This document shows, in pieces, positions 36,766-49,278 of a stretch of DNA of 64,000 bases (positions are counted from its first letter, which is position 1; each line of letters opens with the position of its first letter). The notes beneath the pieces were generated by a model. The model had not been told where the DNA came from. It saw only the letters and a list, made by a program, of their open reading frames with translations, and made no database searches. The DNA is from Mesostigma viride (taxonomy: Eukaryota > Streptophyta > Mesostigmatophyceae > Mesostigmatales > Mesostigmataceae), in contig RPFO01000079.1 in the NCBI GenBank assembly GCA_009746045.1, forward strand, positions 6,340,784-6,404,783, written 5' to 3'. The position numbers and the translations under genes were made by a program.

Positions 36766-37480
36766 TTTTGCGGGCAATGTATACCAACAAGCTATCGGCA
36801 TCCCTATGGGCACTAACTGTGCCGGGCTCCTTGCAAACCTCTATCTATACACTTATGAGCTTGCATTCATGGAGAATCTCATCGCCTCAAACGATGATGT
36901 TCTCATCAGGCGTTTTATCCACACATGTCGATACATGGATGGATGTCATTGCTTTCGACAACCCTGATTTCGCAACCCATTTGTATATCACCGCTGGTCT
37001 GCCTGGCATCTACCCGCAAGCGTCCCTAGCTCACATTAAAGCTCACGTCGGAGGATACTAATTGTAATTACCTCGATCTTAACATTACCCATAACAAGAA
37101 GGGCTGGCGTACGGCTGTCTATGATAATAAGCGCAATTAACGATCCTAAATACCAGCAATTTCCTTTTATTCGTTACCCCGATATCACAGTCTCCTTTCC
37201 CACACAGCAAAATATGGTGTTGTTCTTAGTCAGTTACTACATCGTTTTTCCCGTCTTTGTTCTTATCGTGTCGATTTCATCACGACCCTTGTTGAACTCT
37301 TGCATCGTTTGTTGGTCAAAAACTACTACTATGACCGAGACATTATGCTCCGTCAAGTCCGGTGTTTTTTGCAACGTCACCCATGCACATCTGTTCGGTG
37401 CTGCCCCTTGGCACAAGCTCTACAAACAGGTCGTGGACCGGCTGGATCGCGTAGTATCTCGGCACATCTGAACCCTGTGA
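36766..37480 (+). pseudogene. Penelope-like reverse transcriptase relic
   Basis: Across shifted frames the plus strand reads VYQQAIGIPMGTNCAGLLAN, LYLYTYELAFMENL, RYMD-DVIAFDNPDF, then a CNYLDLNI segment, AVYDNKR, and YGVVLSQLLHRFSRLCSYR with VDFITTLVELL. This order (IPMGTN, Y(I/M)DD, IYP, YLDL, YGV.SQL.RF) is the Penelope-like element RT pattern. Several frameshifts and stops make it non-functional. No GIY-YIG domain is visible. Confidence 0.75.
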
Positions 37481-37969
37481 TGCCAGATCTCCTTTGCGGC
37501 CGTTCCGAGCTTGGCACTGGATTCGTTGTCCACATCGTCGCGTCGCTGCAGCAACACGATGTTTTCTGGCATACGCGGGGCTTTTGGTTCCCGCCGCACA
37601 TTTGAAAGTGCTGTCCTCCGGCTTTTTGCCTTTGCACCGTGTGCAGTTCTTGGACGTTTGGAATCATGGCATGGCTAACGTGATGACTGACTAGCTAGAC
37701 CTTTTCAGTGGTTTTCCATTTGCAGGTATTTCCTCATAAATGGTGGGAGAGCGATCGCAGCAATGGTGCTCACCACTAGACACTCGCGGCCAGTTAGGCT
37801 CGAAACACACGCCCTGATCAAGCATGCTGTTTCCGGCCCCACTGTCTAGGTCATCTAGTCCGGCTCTACACGTAAGCCATCCATAATTTCAATGCACAAG
37901 GCTACACATTTCCATCACCATTCATCTTCATCAACATGAAGGACTCGAACACGCGGACAAGATAACGGC
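37481..37969. other. Unassigned, probably further retroelement debris
   Basis: No recognisable domain, though plus-strand frames are open for 60-100 codons. Confidence 0.25.
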
Positions 37970-38354
37970 AGGCTCGAGCTACCATGGTCCGGATGGCTCC
38001 CGATTTCTGGCCTGCGCATGCACTGGATGTCTCCTTGATGGCTGCCGTAGCGGCAGTGACTACCAATGGATACAAGCTAGGGCTATTGGGCAAGCTATTC
38101 TAGCCCGCTAGGGGCGTCCACATCTTGTGGTTGATCATCAGGTCCCCGCCCCTCCTGTACACCTTGGGCTTCTGGGGGTCCTGCTTGTGGCGCGGAGGTA
38201 TTCCGGCCATGTGCAGCAGGTCGCGTCGCTGCTGCTGCTGAGCGGGGGTCAGGTCGTCGTCCAGCGTCCAGGTGAGGTCATGCAGCCGCTTGCCGCGACG
38301 GGAAAGGATAACAAACCTGAAAAGCACGCTAGGTATTGATAGGAATGCGCACAA
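37970..38354 (-). mobile_element. LINE fragment with ORF1-like C-terminus
   Basis: The minus frame reads RGKRLHDLTWTLDDDLTPAQ, HKQDPQKPKVYRRGGDLMIN and HKMWTPLAG before a stop. It matches the coding relic at 31740-31987, including the 3' flank AATAGCCCTAGCTTGTATCCA. Family membership is clear, the function of the domain is not. Confidence 0.65.
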
Positions 38355-38517
38355 CAGCTAGGTTTTTTATAGGATCGAATTCAGTTATTGGAATGCACTC
38401 GATCAGCCTATAGCTTAATTGTTCAGTTTCTTGTAATTGTTGTCAATATATTGAAGCATACTTTCATGTAACCATTACAACTAGTAATTAAATCATTGTT
38501 CCTTGCCTGGACAATAT

Positions 38518-38970
38518 AATTAATTAATTAATTAATTAATTAGACTCGTGCTCCCGTTGGGGAGTCACGGAGCATTAACCCCGATGGATGGATGGATGGA
38601 TGGATGGATGGATGGATGGATGGATGGATGGATGGATGGATGGATGGATGGATGGATGGATGGATGGATGGATGGATGGATGGATGGATGGATGGATGGA
38701 TGGATGGATGGATGGATGGATGGATGGATGGATGGATGGATGGATGGATGGATGGATGGATGGATGGATGGATGGATGGATGGATGGATGGATGGATGGG
38801 TGCAAACAATCCTGCCTGTCTACATCAGCTAAGTCTAATCTATCTACATCAGCTACCCGTACAACCTCTATCTAACAGCATTACTAACTATGTACAACAT
38901 CTATCTAAACAGCATCACGCTGCCCTAGGGGATCGCTGTCTGGCGTGCCTCCCGCGGGTTTGCACAATAT
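38518..38970 (-). mobile_element. LINE 3' end, copy D, with expanded internal microsatellite
   Basis: Minus orientation: 3' UTR (38970-38800), then a (CATC)n tract, GGGGTTAATGCTCCGTGACT, the hairpin (38551-38564) and a (TTAA)n tail (38518-38543). The order equals that of the plus-strand copy ending at 41466 and the minus copy at 57921. Confidence 0.75.
38584..38799. repeat. (GATG)n microsatellite, about 54 units
   Basis: A perfect tetranucleotide tract, 216 bp, inside the 3' UTR of LINE copy D. Open frames through it (MDGW and IHPS repeats) are artefacts. Confidence 0.97.
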
Positions 38971-39059
38971 AAGTACTTGCGTATAGTCAATTAGTCGACA
39001 TTATGTACACTACGTATACAACCGCCCCCCTCCAGGGTTGCCTCCAAGCTCGGTCCATG

Positions 39060-41480
39060 CTGCCCACCCGGCGGTAGCTATCGATCCAGGCCTACTTGGA
39101 TGATATCTATCTCATGGGCCCTGTGCCGGACACCACCGCGGCTCTGCTGGCACTGCAGACCGCGGGGGCCGCGCGGACATCAACCTCCAGTTGACCCTGG
39201 CCAAGTGCGCGGTGTACTCGCCCCAAGGTGATTGCTCCGGCTTTCCGCCCCAGCTCTTGCCAGGCCGGGACGAGCGCCTCCATGGGTTGGATGTCCTCGG
39301 CGTTCCGGTTGGCGACCCCGAGTTTGTCATCGATGCTCTGCGGGCCGCCCTCGAGGCACGCGCTGAGGTACTGCCCTTGATTGCGCGCCTTCATATGATT
39401 CGCAGCTAGACCAAGGGTCTGCTACTGCATGTGGTTTTTCGCTCACCCTCGCGTCGTTCACTGCATGGCTCCGGGGCGCTCTTCCGGCTCAGGTCCGGCT
39501 GGCCGCCGAGGGCCCCGAAAAACGCATCCAGTCGGCCTTGGCGCAGCTGGTCCCGGGCCCCGACCTCCCGCCACATGCTATTTGCATTGCCTCCCTGCCT
39601 GCACGGATGGGTGGCTGTGGTCTGACTCGTGCCGCCCGGCTGGCCCCAGCAGCATTTTTGGGCTCCGTCGCTCAGTCGTGGGCGGAAAGCTGCCGGCTCC
39701 TGCCCCTTTTGGCAACGGCAGCGCCTGACCTCATGGACCCCAGCAGCCCTTTGCCCTTCGTCACCGCCATCCAGGAGGCCTATACTGCGATCCAGCAGGC
39801 CTGTTCTACCGTCCGTGCCGCTCAGGCGGTACAGCGCCGCCTTCCTCGCGGCACTCCCTCGGTCGCCTCCGTTCAATCTCCCGCCGCATTCCCTGCTCAC
39901 GTCATCGATAAACACCAGAAAACCTACGCGGGTATTCTGCACACGGCTGATTGGATGGCTCTTTTCGCGGACCTCAACGCCCAGGGACGTGCGTGGCTGT
40001 TCTCGCTTTCATTGCGGAGTGTGGGCTCGGCGTACCTTCGTGCTCTTCCCATGCCCCCCCCATTCGCCTGAGCTCCCAGCCACTACTCGGTGGCGCTCCG
40101 GCACCAGCTATTTGCCCCGCAGCCTCTTGTTCCGGCCGGGCGGCCTTGTGGTAGCTGTGGGCACTGCCGCTGGATCAGTCCCACGGGGACTCACTACCTT
40201 GCCTGCATGGGGGGCCAACAGAATCAGAATTGGTATTTGTATTTGCACACTGTCCTCCTGACGGTGGTGCTCGCCATGGTTCGGTCGGTTTTCCCCCACG
40301 CGAACATCCGGTCCGAGGATGCGGATGGCGCTGCCTTCTATTCCCCCAACCACCGGCCTGACAAGTCGTGGTGCTGGACTTTGAGGGGGGTGGCCGGCAT
40401 CTGCTTATTGACGTTTCGGTGGCGCGGCCCTTGGCTCTTAGCCACGTGGCTGGGGCCTCCCTCACGGCAGGTTACACGGCGGACCGGGCGGAGCGGGCCA
40501 AGCTCCTGGCCTACGGCGACATCGGGCACCATCGTGTCGGGTGCCCTTTGTCCTGGAGGAGTTTGGGGCCATGGGGCCCCTGACCTCCGCCTTCTTCAAG
40601 GAGTGTTGCCGGCTCCGGGAGGACCGGCTGGACCTGGAGGGCCAGCGGGCCCCATGGTCGGCGCGGACCTGGACGTCATATTGGCGTCAGCGCTTGTCGG
40701 TGGCGCTGACTCGGGCCATCAATGGCTGGTCAACATCATGCTCCGCCGTACGCGGGCTGATTTTGCGGTGCAGCAGGGCTATTAGGTTCCTCCCGTTAGG
40801 AGTTTCCATTGGTCTTATCGTAGTATAGAGCTTTGACATGGCTCTGTATATAGGTTTATAGCTGGGCGTTTGCTTTGGTTTGAGTGATTTCACTCTGCTG
40901 TAAGTAATTATATTTTTAATGTATACAACTTAAAATGTATACTCTCCTAGCTTGATACAACCGCATGCACGCATGCATGCATGTACAGCACCATTAAGCA
41001 GCGGCGCCTACATGCAGTTAGTAGGGCACTTAGCTCGCACCCACCAGGTAGACACCTCACGTGGCCCCCCCGCGGGGCTGCGCCCAGCTCAGCCTGGCCG
41101 GCACCTCCTTTCATGGGCCGGGCCCCGGCCGCAATGCTCGACGCCGCGCAAGGCCCGCACCTTCAAAGAACAGCTAGTAGAGGACATGGGGGGCCTAGGC
41201 CTCTCCGTGATTTGGAACAAGATGATAGACAAGGCCAAGTGGGCCCAGGTCATAGAGGACAACGACCCCCCTCCCGTGGGGAAGCGCCCGCGTTTGCAAA
41301 CCCGCGGGAAGCACGCCAGACAGGTCCCCTAGGGTAGAGAGCTTAGACTAGAGTTGGCTTGATGTTGTAGATAGATTAGACCGGTAGGATTGTGTGTCCC
41401 CATCCATCCTTCCATCCATCGGGGTTAATGCTCCGTGACTCCCCACCGGGAGCACAAGTCTAATTAATTAATACATTAAT
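39060..41480 (+). mobile_element. LINE (non-LTR retrotransposon), degenerate RT to 3' tail, copy C
   Basis: AYLDDIYLMGP (39090-39122) is the RT active-site motif. ADINLQLTLAKCAVYSP and HGLDVLGVPVGDPEFV follow after a frameshift. Later come LPARMGGCGLTRAARLAP and a Cys/His segment with CGHC.....GTHYLACMGG. Then LIDVSVARPLALSH, FVLEEFGAMGP and WSARTWTSYWRQRLSVALTR look like the C-terminal endonuclease-like region. Multiple frameshifts show it is dead. The 3' UTR (40949-41466) ends in the hairpin CTCCCCACCGGGAG (41439-41452) and TAATTAATTAAT. Confidence 0.8.
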
Positions 41481-41689
41481 GCATGTACTGACATGCAATA
41501 TTATTGCCCATCTGGACCCAGGTTGTATCTAGACGACAACATTGATCCCCCTAGCTCCACTAGTGGGGATCGCAAAGCGCGTCACCCATCATGGGAAGAA
41601 TGCCCGGCGTGACCGTTAGAGCTACTAAGCTTGGCACTACCTGCTGTGTGGCATGTCCTTTGATTGGTTGGTTTGTTAATAGGAATTAG

Positions 41690-41776
41690 GTATCTAGATA
41701 GAATAGAATCGGTAGGATTGCTTGTCCATCCATCCACTCATTGACTCCGTGACTCCCCAACACGGGAGCACACCGA
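41690..41776 (+). mobile_element. LINE 3' end, copy F
   Basis: Contains AATCGGTAGGATTGCTTGTC, a short CATC tract and GACTCCGTGACTCC, then the hairpin CTCCCCAACACGGGAG (41753-41768). The tail here is GAAT/CGAA instead of TTAA. Confidence 0.7.
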
Positions 41777-42545
41777 ATGAATGAATGAATGAATGAATGA
41801 ATGAATGAATGAATGAATGAACCGAATCAATGAATGAACGAACGAACGAACGAACGAACGAACGAACGAACGAACGAACGAACGAACGAACGAACGAACG
41901 AACGAACGAACGAACGAACGAACGAACGAACGAACGAACGAACGAACGAACGAACGAACGAACGAACGAACGAACGAACGAACGAACGAACGAACGAACG
42001 AACGAACGAACGAACGAACGAACGAACGAACGAACGAACGAACGAACGAACGAACGAACGAACGAACGAACGAACGAACGAACGAACGAACGAACGAACG
42101 AACGAACGAACGAACGAACGAACGAACGAACGAACGAAGGAAGGAAAGAAAGAGCGAACGAACGAAAGAAAGAACGAACGAACGAACGAAAGAACGAACG
42201 AACGAACGAACGAACGAACGAACGAACGAACGAACGAACGAACGAACGAACGAACGAACGAACGAACGAACGAACGAACGAACGAACGAACGAACGAACG
42301 AACGAACGAACGAACGAACGAACGAACGAACGAACGAACGAACGAACGAACGAACGAACGAACGAACGAACGAACGAACGAACGAACGAACGAACGAACG
42401 AACGAACGAACGAACGAACGAACGAACGAACGAACGAACGAACGAAGGAACGAACGAACGAACGAACGAACGAACGAAGGAACGAACGAACGAACGAACG
42501 AATGAACGAACGAACGAACGAAGGAACGAACGAACGAATGATTGA
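41777..42545. repeat. (GAAT)n/(CGAA)n microsatellite, about 770 bp
   Basis: About eleven GAAT units, a short break, then about 170 CGAA units with rare AAGG or AAAG variants (for example 42135-42190). It follows the LINE 3' hairpin directly. The ORFs of NERT or RSFV repeats are artefacts. Confidence 0.97.
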
Positions 42546-43399
42546 ATCAATGAGCATCCGAGCGTAGGGTGCGTGACGCTACATGTCGATAGGCATGTTT
42601 TTCGTGTCCCGGCGCTCGTCAGCATTTACGGTTTACTATTTGTTGCTTGCCTCGACAATAAGCACGACTTGTGATTGTCCCGGTCCATGCCTTGCGTGCC
42701 TACTTGTCACGGTCCCTAAAGCGGGACGGGTGCACAAAATAGCCCAGGATGGACCCCTCGATGCCCGTCAACACCCACAGAAGTGCGCGTGCCGTGTCTC
42801 GGACAGCTCTCCACACGCTCTCTGGTTTTGGGTCGGACGAGGGAAGCCTGGGCCCAAGGGAACATGCAGACAGCAGACACCCGGACCAGACACACGCACC
42901 TGTCACCATGAAAAAGCAACCGTGATACTAAACTTGTAGTGCATGACGGACACTGGTTATGAGGCCAGGTCTCTCAAGCTTTGCTACGGAGAGTACTACG
43001 CTCTTACTGCTTTCAACAGATAATCCTATTCTAGAGCATTATAGGAAGAAACCTACTGTTCAAAGGAGGGTCTTAGCAAGTTTTACAACATGAAGAATCC
43101 TGGACAAAGCACCTGGTTGAGGGTAGAAGATGGAAGGGTGGGAGCCCAGGGAGTGAGGGTGGACAATGGGAAGACAGTTGGGTGGGCGACCCAAGGGAAG
43201 TACGGAATGGCATGGGCTGTGAAATTTTCGGTACGATACTGGATTCGAACACAGGACAATGTGACACACTTACAAATAGTAAGACCATCATCCACCCAGT
43301 CAAATAAAGGGTTATTTACTTAAAGCACCTGACTGCGTCACGTGCGTACCAGAAAAGGGACTTCAATTCCAACACATAAAGAGGAGGAGGAAGGGCGCA
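42546..43399. other. Unassigned
   Basis: No coding region recognised. GGATTCGAACACAGGACA at about 43250 resembles an inverted tRNA B box, possibly a SINE, but no complete tRNA-like unit can be drawn. Confidence 0.25.
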
Positions 43400-43634
43400 A
43401 AAACCAGCCATCGTAGCCGCCAGTAACTCACGCAACCAACAGCTTGCAAGTGGTAGCCAGCGAGCAACAACCAGCCATCGTAGCCGCCAGTAACTCGCGC
43501 AACCAACAGCTTACAAGTGGTAGCCAGTGAGCAAAAACCAGCCATCATAGCCGCCAGTAACTCACGCAACCAACAGCTTGCAAGTGGTAGCCAGCGAGCA
43601 ACAACCAGCCATCGTAGCCGCCAGTAACTCACGC
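43400..43634. repeat. 67-bp tandem repeat, about 3.5 copies
   Basis: AACCAGCCATCGTAGCCGCC recurs at 43402, 43469, 43536 and 43603. Confidence 0.9.
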
Positions 43635-44379
43635 GACGGTGGTGAAGGAGATGCGCGACCATCCCATGATCACCCTGGCGATGATGGACGCCCGCGGCAT
43701 GTGGTAGGCGGATGTGACGACGTACACGTGGCCTCTGCGACCCCCGCATCGCAGGGCACCAGACAGCCAATTTCGGCTTGCATGATCAGTAGTGGGAGGT
43801 GCGGCATCCATGCCTGCGCTTCACCTTTATACATCGTGTTCACGGTCTAAAGTTTACATGCATGCTGACAACAGCATGCGCACGCTTGAGGCCAACATGC
43901 TTCATGCATACCATGGACAGATGCTGCATGCCTACACCCTACAATTGCAGATGGCAGAATCGTCCTTTGCTGGATGCTGCATACAGACTCATACAGACAC
44001 ATCCAGACTGTGCGGTTTGTTGCCTTATTGACAAGCGGAGTGTCACGAGGTCATTTCGTACCTCGGGGATGCACGCCTGCACGCTACAGGTCCACACACA
44101 AACACGCGACTCACATGCCATGGTCGCGCATAAATCCCAGGGAGGTCGTGAAGTTGGTCACCTGGCCGTTGTCACACAGCCCCGCACCCACCATGCACAA
44201 GGCAGCACAGAGCGGCAGAGGCATCGGCGTCCTGCATGGTGGGTACACATGTGCTCACGATTCTAACAACCCAGGTTCTATTCTACAGTGGACGCTACCA
44301 CTGCTGAAACAGGGGCCTCACCGCATGCACAGCATCAACAGCACCATGGAAGGCCACCATCATCACAAAATCCAGTGAA
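43635..44379. other. Unassigned
   Basis: Short overlapping ORFs on both strands, none with recognisable similarity or good start context. Confidence 0.25.
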
Positions 44380-44477
44380 GGGATTGCAGTATCATAATAA
44401 TTAGAACTATCTTCTGAGCCAGTGAAGGGATTGTAGTATCATAATAATTAGAGCTATCTTCTGAGCCAGTAAGGCTG
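44380..44477. repeat. 48-bp direct duplication
   Basis: AGTGAAGGGATTG-AGTATCATAATAATTAGA-CTATCTTCTGAGCC occurs twice in tandem. Confidence 0.85.
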
Positions 44478-44802
44478 TACATCTTTTTGTCCTTGCCATT
44501 ATTAGATTTTCTTATGACTGTCAATGGAAGTCTGGGGAAGTGTCGAGTTTGGGCGTTACAAACATGCCATGAACTTTCTTGCAGACATAGCACGGCCCGG
44601 AAAAGTGCAGATATAGTGACCACATAGTGGAATTACATGATATTAGTATCAAACCATCGCGCAGATAGCTAGCTGAACACATACCGGGAATGTACGGCCC
44701 GAGTGTCGTGAATCATAAAATGGACCTACGGTGGACCATTCACCATACGCCCGGGACTCGACACTCTAGCTAGTAGCTAGTAGACATACAATCGACACAT
44801 AA

Positions 44803-44890
44803 TATGGACCCCACCGCGGGTGGACATGCGCTACGGACCCCACTGTGGGTGGACATGCACTACGGACCCCACCGTGGATGGCCACACAAT
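44803..44890. repeat. 36-bp tandem repeat, about 2.5 copies
   Basis: GGACCCCACCG-GGGTGGACATGC units at about 44804, 44837 and 44871. Confidence 0.7.
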
Positions 44891-45759
44891 GGCGGCGTTC
44901 AAAGCATACTCTGGCCACCGTGTCCCACCCCCTTGCAACTCTCCTGCTTGGTATACTGCACTATAGCGAACTGTATTGTACTGTGTTGCTTGTGGCAGTG
45001 ACCAACTTCACGACCTCCCCGTACACCGTGCGATACTCTACTGCACTGCCACGTCTCGTGCTGTCCTGTAGTATATACAAATATATACTACAAGTAGCCT
45101 ACTGTCTGCGCCCCTGTGGCGTGTGTCGCACATGCCAACCTACTGTGTCCACCGCACGCTTGCACACGGTGAGCCGTGCAGGTGCCACGCCCGCGCCCGT
45201 CATGACCTGGCGTACGTCACAGTGGCCCGAGGACACAAACACGGGCAGGCTGCGGGGCACGGGGGGGGGGGGGGGGGGGGGGTAGCAGGGGCAAGAAGAT
45301 TACAAGTATAAGGAGGCATGCGCGGGAGAGAGGTGAAAGGAGAGAGAAGGTGCAAGTAGAGAGGTGCATGCAGACAGGCTGCGTTTGATGCAGGGTGCGG
45401 AGGATGCAAAACGTTTTTGAGGAGGCATGCATGTTTCGGGAGGGATGCACGGGGGAGGCATGCACTGGGGAGGGGTTTACACTTCAGGGTGTTGGTCTCT
45501 CAGATTAGACCATAAGCCCCAAACACTGAATTCCAAAACCCTAAGTAGTTGCAAGCATGCTTTGCACAATCAGCACACACTTGTAAGTAGGCCAGTGCTT
45601 TGCATTAGAGAAACGAAAGAGAAGGATCCTAAACGGTACGCAGTAGCCATTATCGGTAGGGAGCGGCAGCACAAGCCGTTCCCAGGATTTCTAGCAAGAT
45701 TCGACATGCAGCGAGCAAGATGAATCCCCTGGGCACAAATCTCTGCAAATGAATTTACC
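44891..45759. other. Unassigned, with an 18-20 G run
   Basis: A G-homopolymer lies at about 45263-45282. No gene recognised. Confidence 0.3.
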
Positions 45760-46110
45760 TCCAATATGTTGTACTAATATCATCTTATGACACCACCTAT
45801 GTCGCTATCAATAAATATGTTGTACTAATATCATCTTATGACACCACCTATGCCGCTATCAATAAATATGTTGTACTAATATCTTATGACATCACCTATG
45901 TCGCTATCAATGCTAACTGTGGTATGCCACCAAGTAATAATCTTAATATAACACCTATGTTGCTACCCACGTTAACAGTGGTATGCCACCAGGTCATAAT
46001 CGTATTATACCACTTATGCAGCTATCTATATTAACAGTGGTATGCCACCACCAAGTCATCATCTTATTATATCACCTATACTGCTATCTATGTTAGCAGT
46101 GGTATGAAAC
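45760..46110. repeat. Degenerate tandem repeat of about 55-65 bp
   Basis: ATGTTGTACTAATATCATCTTATGACA-type units followed by variants with GTGGTATGCCACCA palindromes (45921, 45979, 46039), decaying to the right. Confidence 0.75.
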
Positions 46111-48964
46111 CACGTCTCTCGAGCAAGCTCATTCCTGACCCATGGGTTCGTCTCTGACCCCTACCTCCTTGGCCGTGCAGCCTACACGGCCCGCATGTCT
46201 TGGCAGCCGCCAGCTGTGCGGGATACGCCAGGGGCCCTCACAAAGTACCTGCAGATCTTATAATCTAAACCCAGGTCATCGCTGATCTTAACATCTGGCA
46301 GTAATAGAGCATGGCACAGATCAAACACTCGCCTGGTAGACAATACCAAAGGGGTGATATAACCCCGCCCACTTGTTGATGGCACCAAGCCTTGCGCTCC
46401 TGCTACACCACGCCTCAAACCAGGCTGCACTAGACTGCTGGAGCGATCGGTTCACTATCCTGAGCGTGGCACACAGTGACCTTGGGTTGCACGTACCCTA
46501 GCCAAAGAAGAGTAAACATTCTTGCTTTCTTTCCAAGGTTAGCGATGAGAGAGGCCACCACCTCTTCCCCCCGCCACCTGGCTCTTTTCCTGGGTTCCAA
46601 CCATTCGTAGTCGCACCATGACAGGGACGCTTACTCTTTCAACCTGGGCGCTGCAACACCGTCATCCACGCCCAATTCCGTACTGGCAGCGCGTGTGCTA
46701 AAGACAACCCCAGGGACGTGCGCGCCCGTCACCAGGTGGGCCGCCAGGCGCTCCCTCTCCGCGTCCCCCCCTGCGCGGGTGCAAGGAAATTCCACGGACA
46801 TGGTCACGTTCCACGATGATGCGCCAGCTGTCGTGACGATGCGCCAGCTGCCAAGACGATGGCCGCGCTTCACAGGGACCATCCAGCTACGCCTCCATCA
46901 ATGCGGCACAACAATGCCAACAAGCAGAGCTGAACCACGGAAGAAGGACATGGGTGGCTATTTCTTGATCGGAGACCTGCGGTTGTGCCAGTGTTACGAA
47001 GGAAATTGGCCGCTATCCATCGACCAAAGAGATGTACTATGCAACTGGTAGCCATCTGTCCATGGATGAGGCAGCTGCACCACGCGCCCAATATTTAAAT
47101 AGAGTTGCCCAGTGAGGTGGTCAATTTCTATGCCGGTCTTCTCTCAGGAGACAGCCAAAGGAGGGCAGTGTGTGACAAGGGGCATCCCTGGCATGCCCAT
47201 GGAGATGTAGACTCTACAAGATGTGCATGTGTGCTATACATTACCAGACGCGCGTATGCACTACACAGCATACGATCACTTAGTGTGTACACAGAAAAGC
47301 GGATCTCCACCACCTTAAGGGTTGCCTTTCGCGGCGGTATGATCCACTGATGCGACCAACCCCATTAACAGTCTTTAAGTGGCTCTCAAAGTCATTGTAA
47401 CCTAGTGGCATTTGTTTCACCTATTGGGTGCGTCACTATAGCGGCCCCTCTAGCTTCACCCACCCCCAAACGCCCACTCCGCTGGCTGGCCACCTACATG
47501 CCGCTACAGGTAGTGGGCACATAGCGGGCATATAGCGGGCATATGCTCCCCCAGTTGATTGGCATCTTGGCGTGCTACTCCTGCCGCTGCAAAGCTTCGA
47601 TTCGGCCAAGTTTGTTGCCGTGTGTTCTAATTTCGTGAAAGAGGGGTGGCTATTCCCATGAATCAACGCTTTGGTGGCTCCCTAGACTGCCATTTTCACT
47701 CAATTGGATCGATTGTGGCTTATTCCAAAGGAAAGAAAAAGAAAAGCCGATGGCGAGGGTAGCGTCGTACAGTTATGTCAGGGGAAGGAGCGTCCATGGG
47801 AAAGGAAATAAACCCGTAGCATGTCCCTTCCCAATATTCCGCACTTGCCGCTGGTGAATCAAGGCATCACGTTTTACACGGACAGCTAGCCTTTTGACAG
47901 GCCTAAAAAGTCATCCCAGTGAAGCGCAATCATGGTATGCAACATAACGGCAAGCATTTTTATGATAATTGGTAATTTAACGAGAGACGTCCTCAGGGCT
48001 GGCGACGACACAAAGAACTGAACGTGCAGGAAGACCACACACGCACAGTGCAATCGAGACAATATTGCCATACTTGCATCACTGATTAAGTTACCTAAGA
48101 CTAGCACGCCTTCTGAGCAAACCCCTTGCCTCGATTCCATGGGGTCTCCAATGCTGGAACTTCAACCTAGTTCATCGTTAGTCTTGGACTACCTTATACA
48201 TGCGTGTGTAAATCCACTTAGGCACGGAAAAAAACTCATCCATTCTATCGGTAGCAGCCTTGATCTTATTAGCGTTAATTCAACGCCGGCTTCCAGCCAT
48301 CTCAGCAGTGAGATTTCTCAATTTTCTTCTGCGGTGGCTATGGCTGTCTCCACACACGGCGGTGTGCGGTGTTCCATTACTTGAGTAAGTAATGGAACAC
48401 AGTATGTGCTGCCGCGAAATTTACGTACGGACAGCAAATTCCGGGACACGTGTAAGCTAATCCCAGGCTAAGGACAGTCTAAGGCAAGCTCAGGCATGCG
48501 TATGACCAACCGAGCTTTGACAGGCATGACGCAGTCCTGACGTCCTGACGTCGCCGTTTTGACCCAGTTCCCCTACAATACGCCCCCAAAACCAATGTAG
48601 AGATGAAGGTGAGTCCTTCGGAGCTTTATTTGATAATAGATGGGCCGGGGGGATGTTGGTAATCTAGGCACAGGCGTTGGGATTTGATGCGCGCACGTCC
48701 ATGAGACGCACGATTCGATGAGACGCACGATTCGTCGACGCGATGGTGAACGTAAACTAATTTAAAATAGATGATGCAGAAAGAAAATCTAGGTTTTTGG
48801 ACGTGTTCGGATTCCGTAGCTTCAGGGATAGACCTTGCTCGGACGAAGGAGTGGGTTTGCTTAGGCAAATCATGCAATCTGCTGTCCGAGTGTAATTCAT
48901 CCTAGCTGTGTAGTTGAGAAATAACGCGCCTGGATAGGCCATTAAAAAAAAAAATCTACGCAAA
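46111..48964. other. Unassigned stretch upstream of the prolyl 4-hydroxylase gene
   Basis: No ORF longer than about 120 codons and no recognisable domain. It must include the promoter of the downstream gene. I see no clear TATA box close to 48965. Confidence 0.3.
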
Positions 48965-49278
48965 ATGGAGCTTCCTGCGCGATGTGGGCGACAGACTTGC
49001 ATTGTCAACCTTTTTCTTACAATAGCGTTGACACTCGTACTGTCGGCGGACGCTGTTCCAAACCTGGTTGGGTGGCTTCAAGGCAAAGAAGTAGAGAAGA
49101 GGGAGCCACGCCCTGAATGGTCAACGCCGTCACCCATTCATTCGCGTGGCCTTGGCGTTGTAGACCCGACGCGGCTGGAAATTTTGTCATGGAAGCCTCG
49201 TCTCGAGGTTTACCATGGATTCCTCTCCAGCGAAGAGTGCGACCATCTCGTGGATATGGGCAAGCGGCGACTCATGAG
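48965..49278 (+). CDS. P4H exon 1
   Basis: ATG 48965 (MELPARCGRQTC), signal/anchor LFLTIALTLVLS, linker, then the P4H start LSWKPRLEVYHGFLSSEECD. Donor ATGAG/GTGAGC, phase 2. Confidence 0.9.

Noticed and set aside
41694-42625. ORFs with RSFV and NERT repeats
   Set aside because: Read-through of the CGAA microsatellite.
43205-43300. tRNA or SINE suggested by GGATTCGAACAC
   Set aside because: Only a B-box-like match; no cloverleaf and no A box at proper distance.
46695-47051. 118-codon ORF
   Set aside because: Nothing recognisable and similar-length frames overlap on the other strand.
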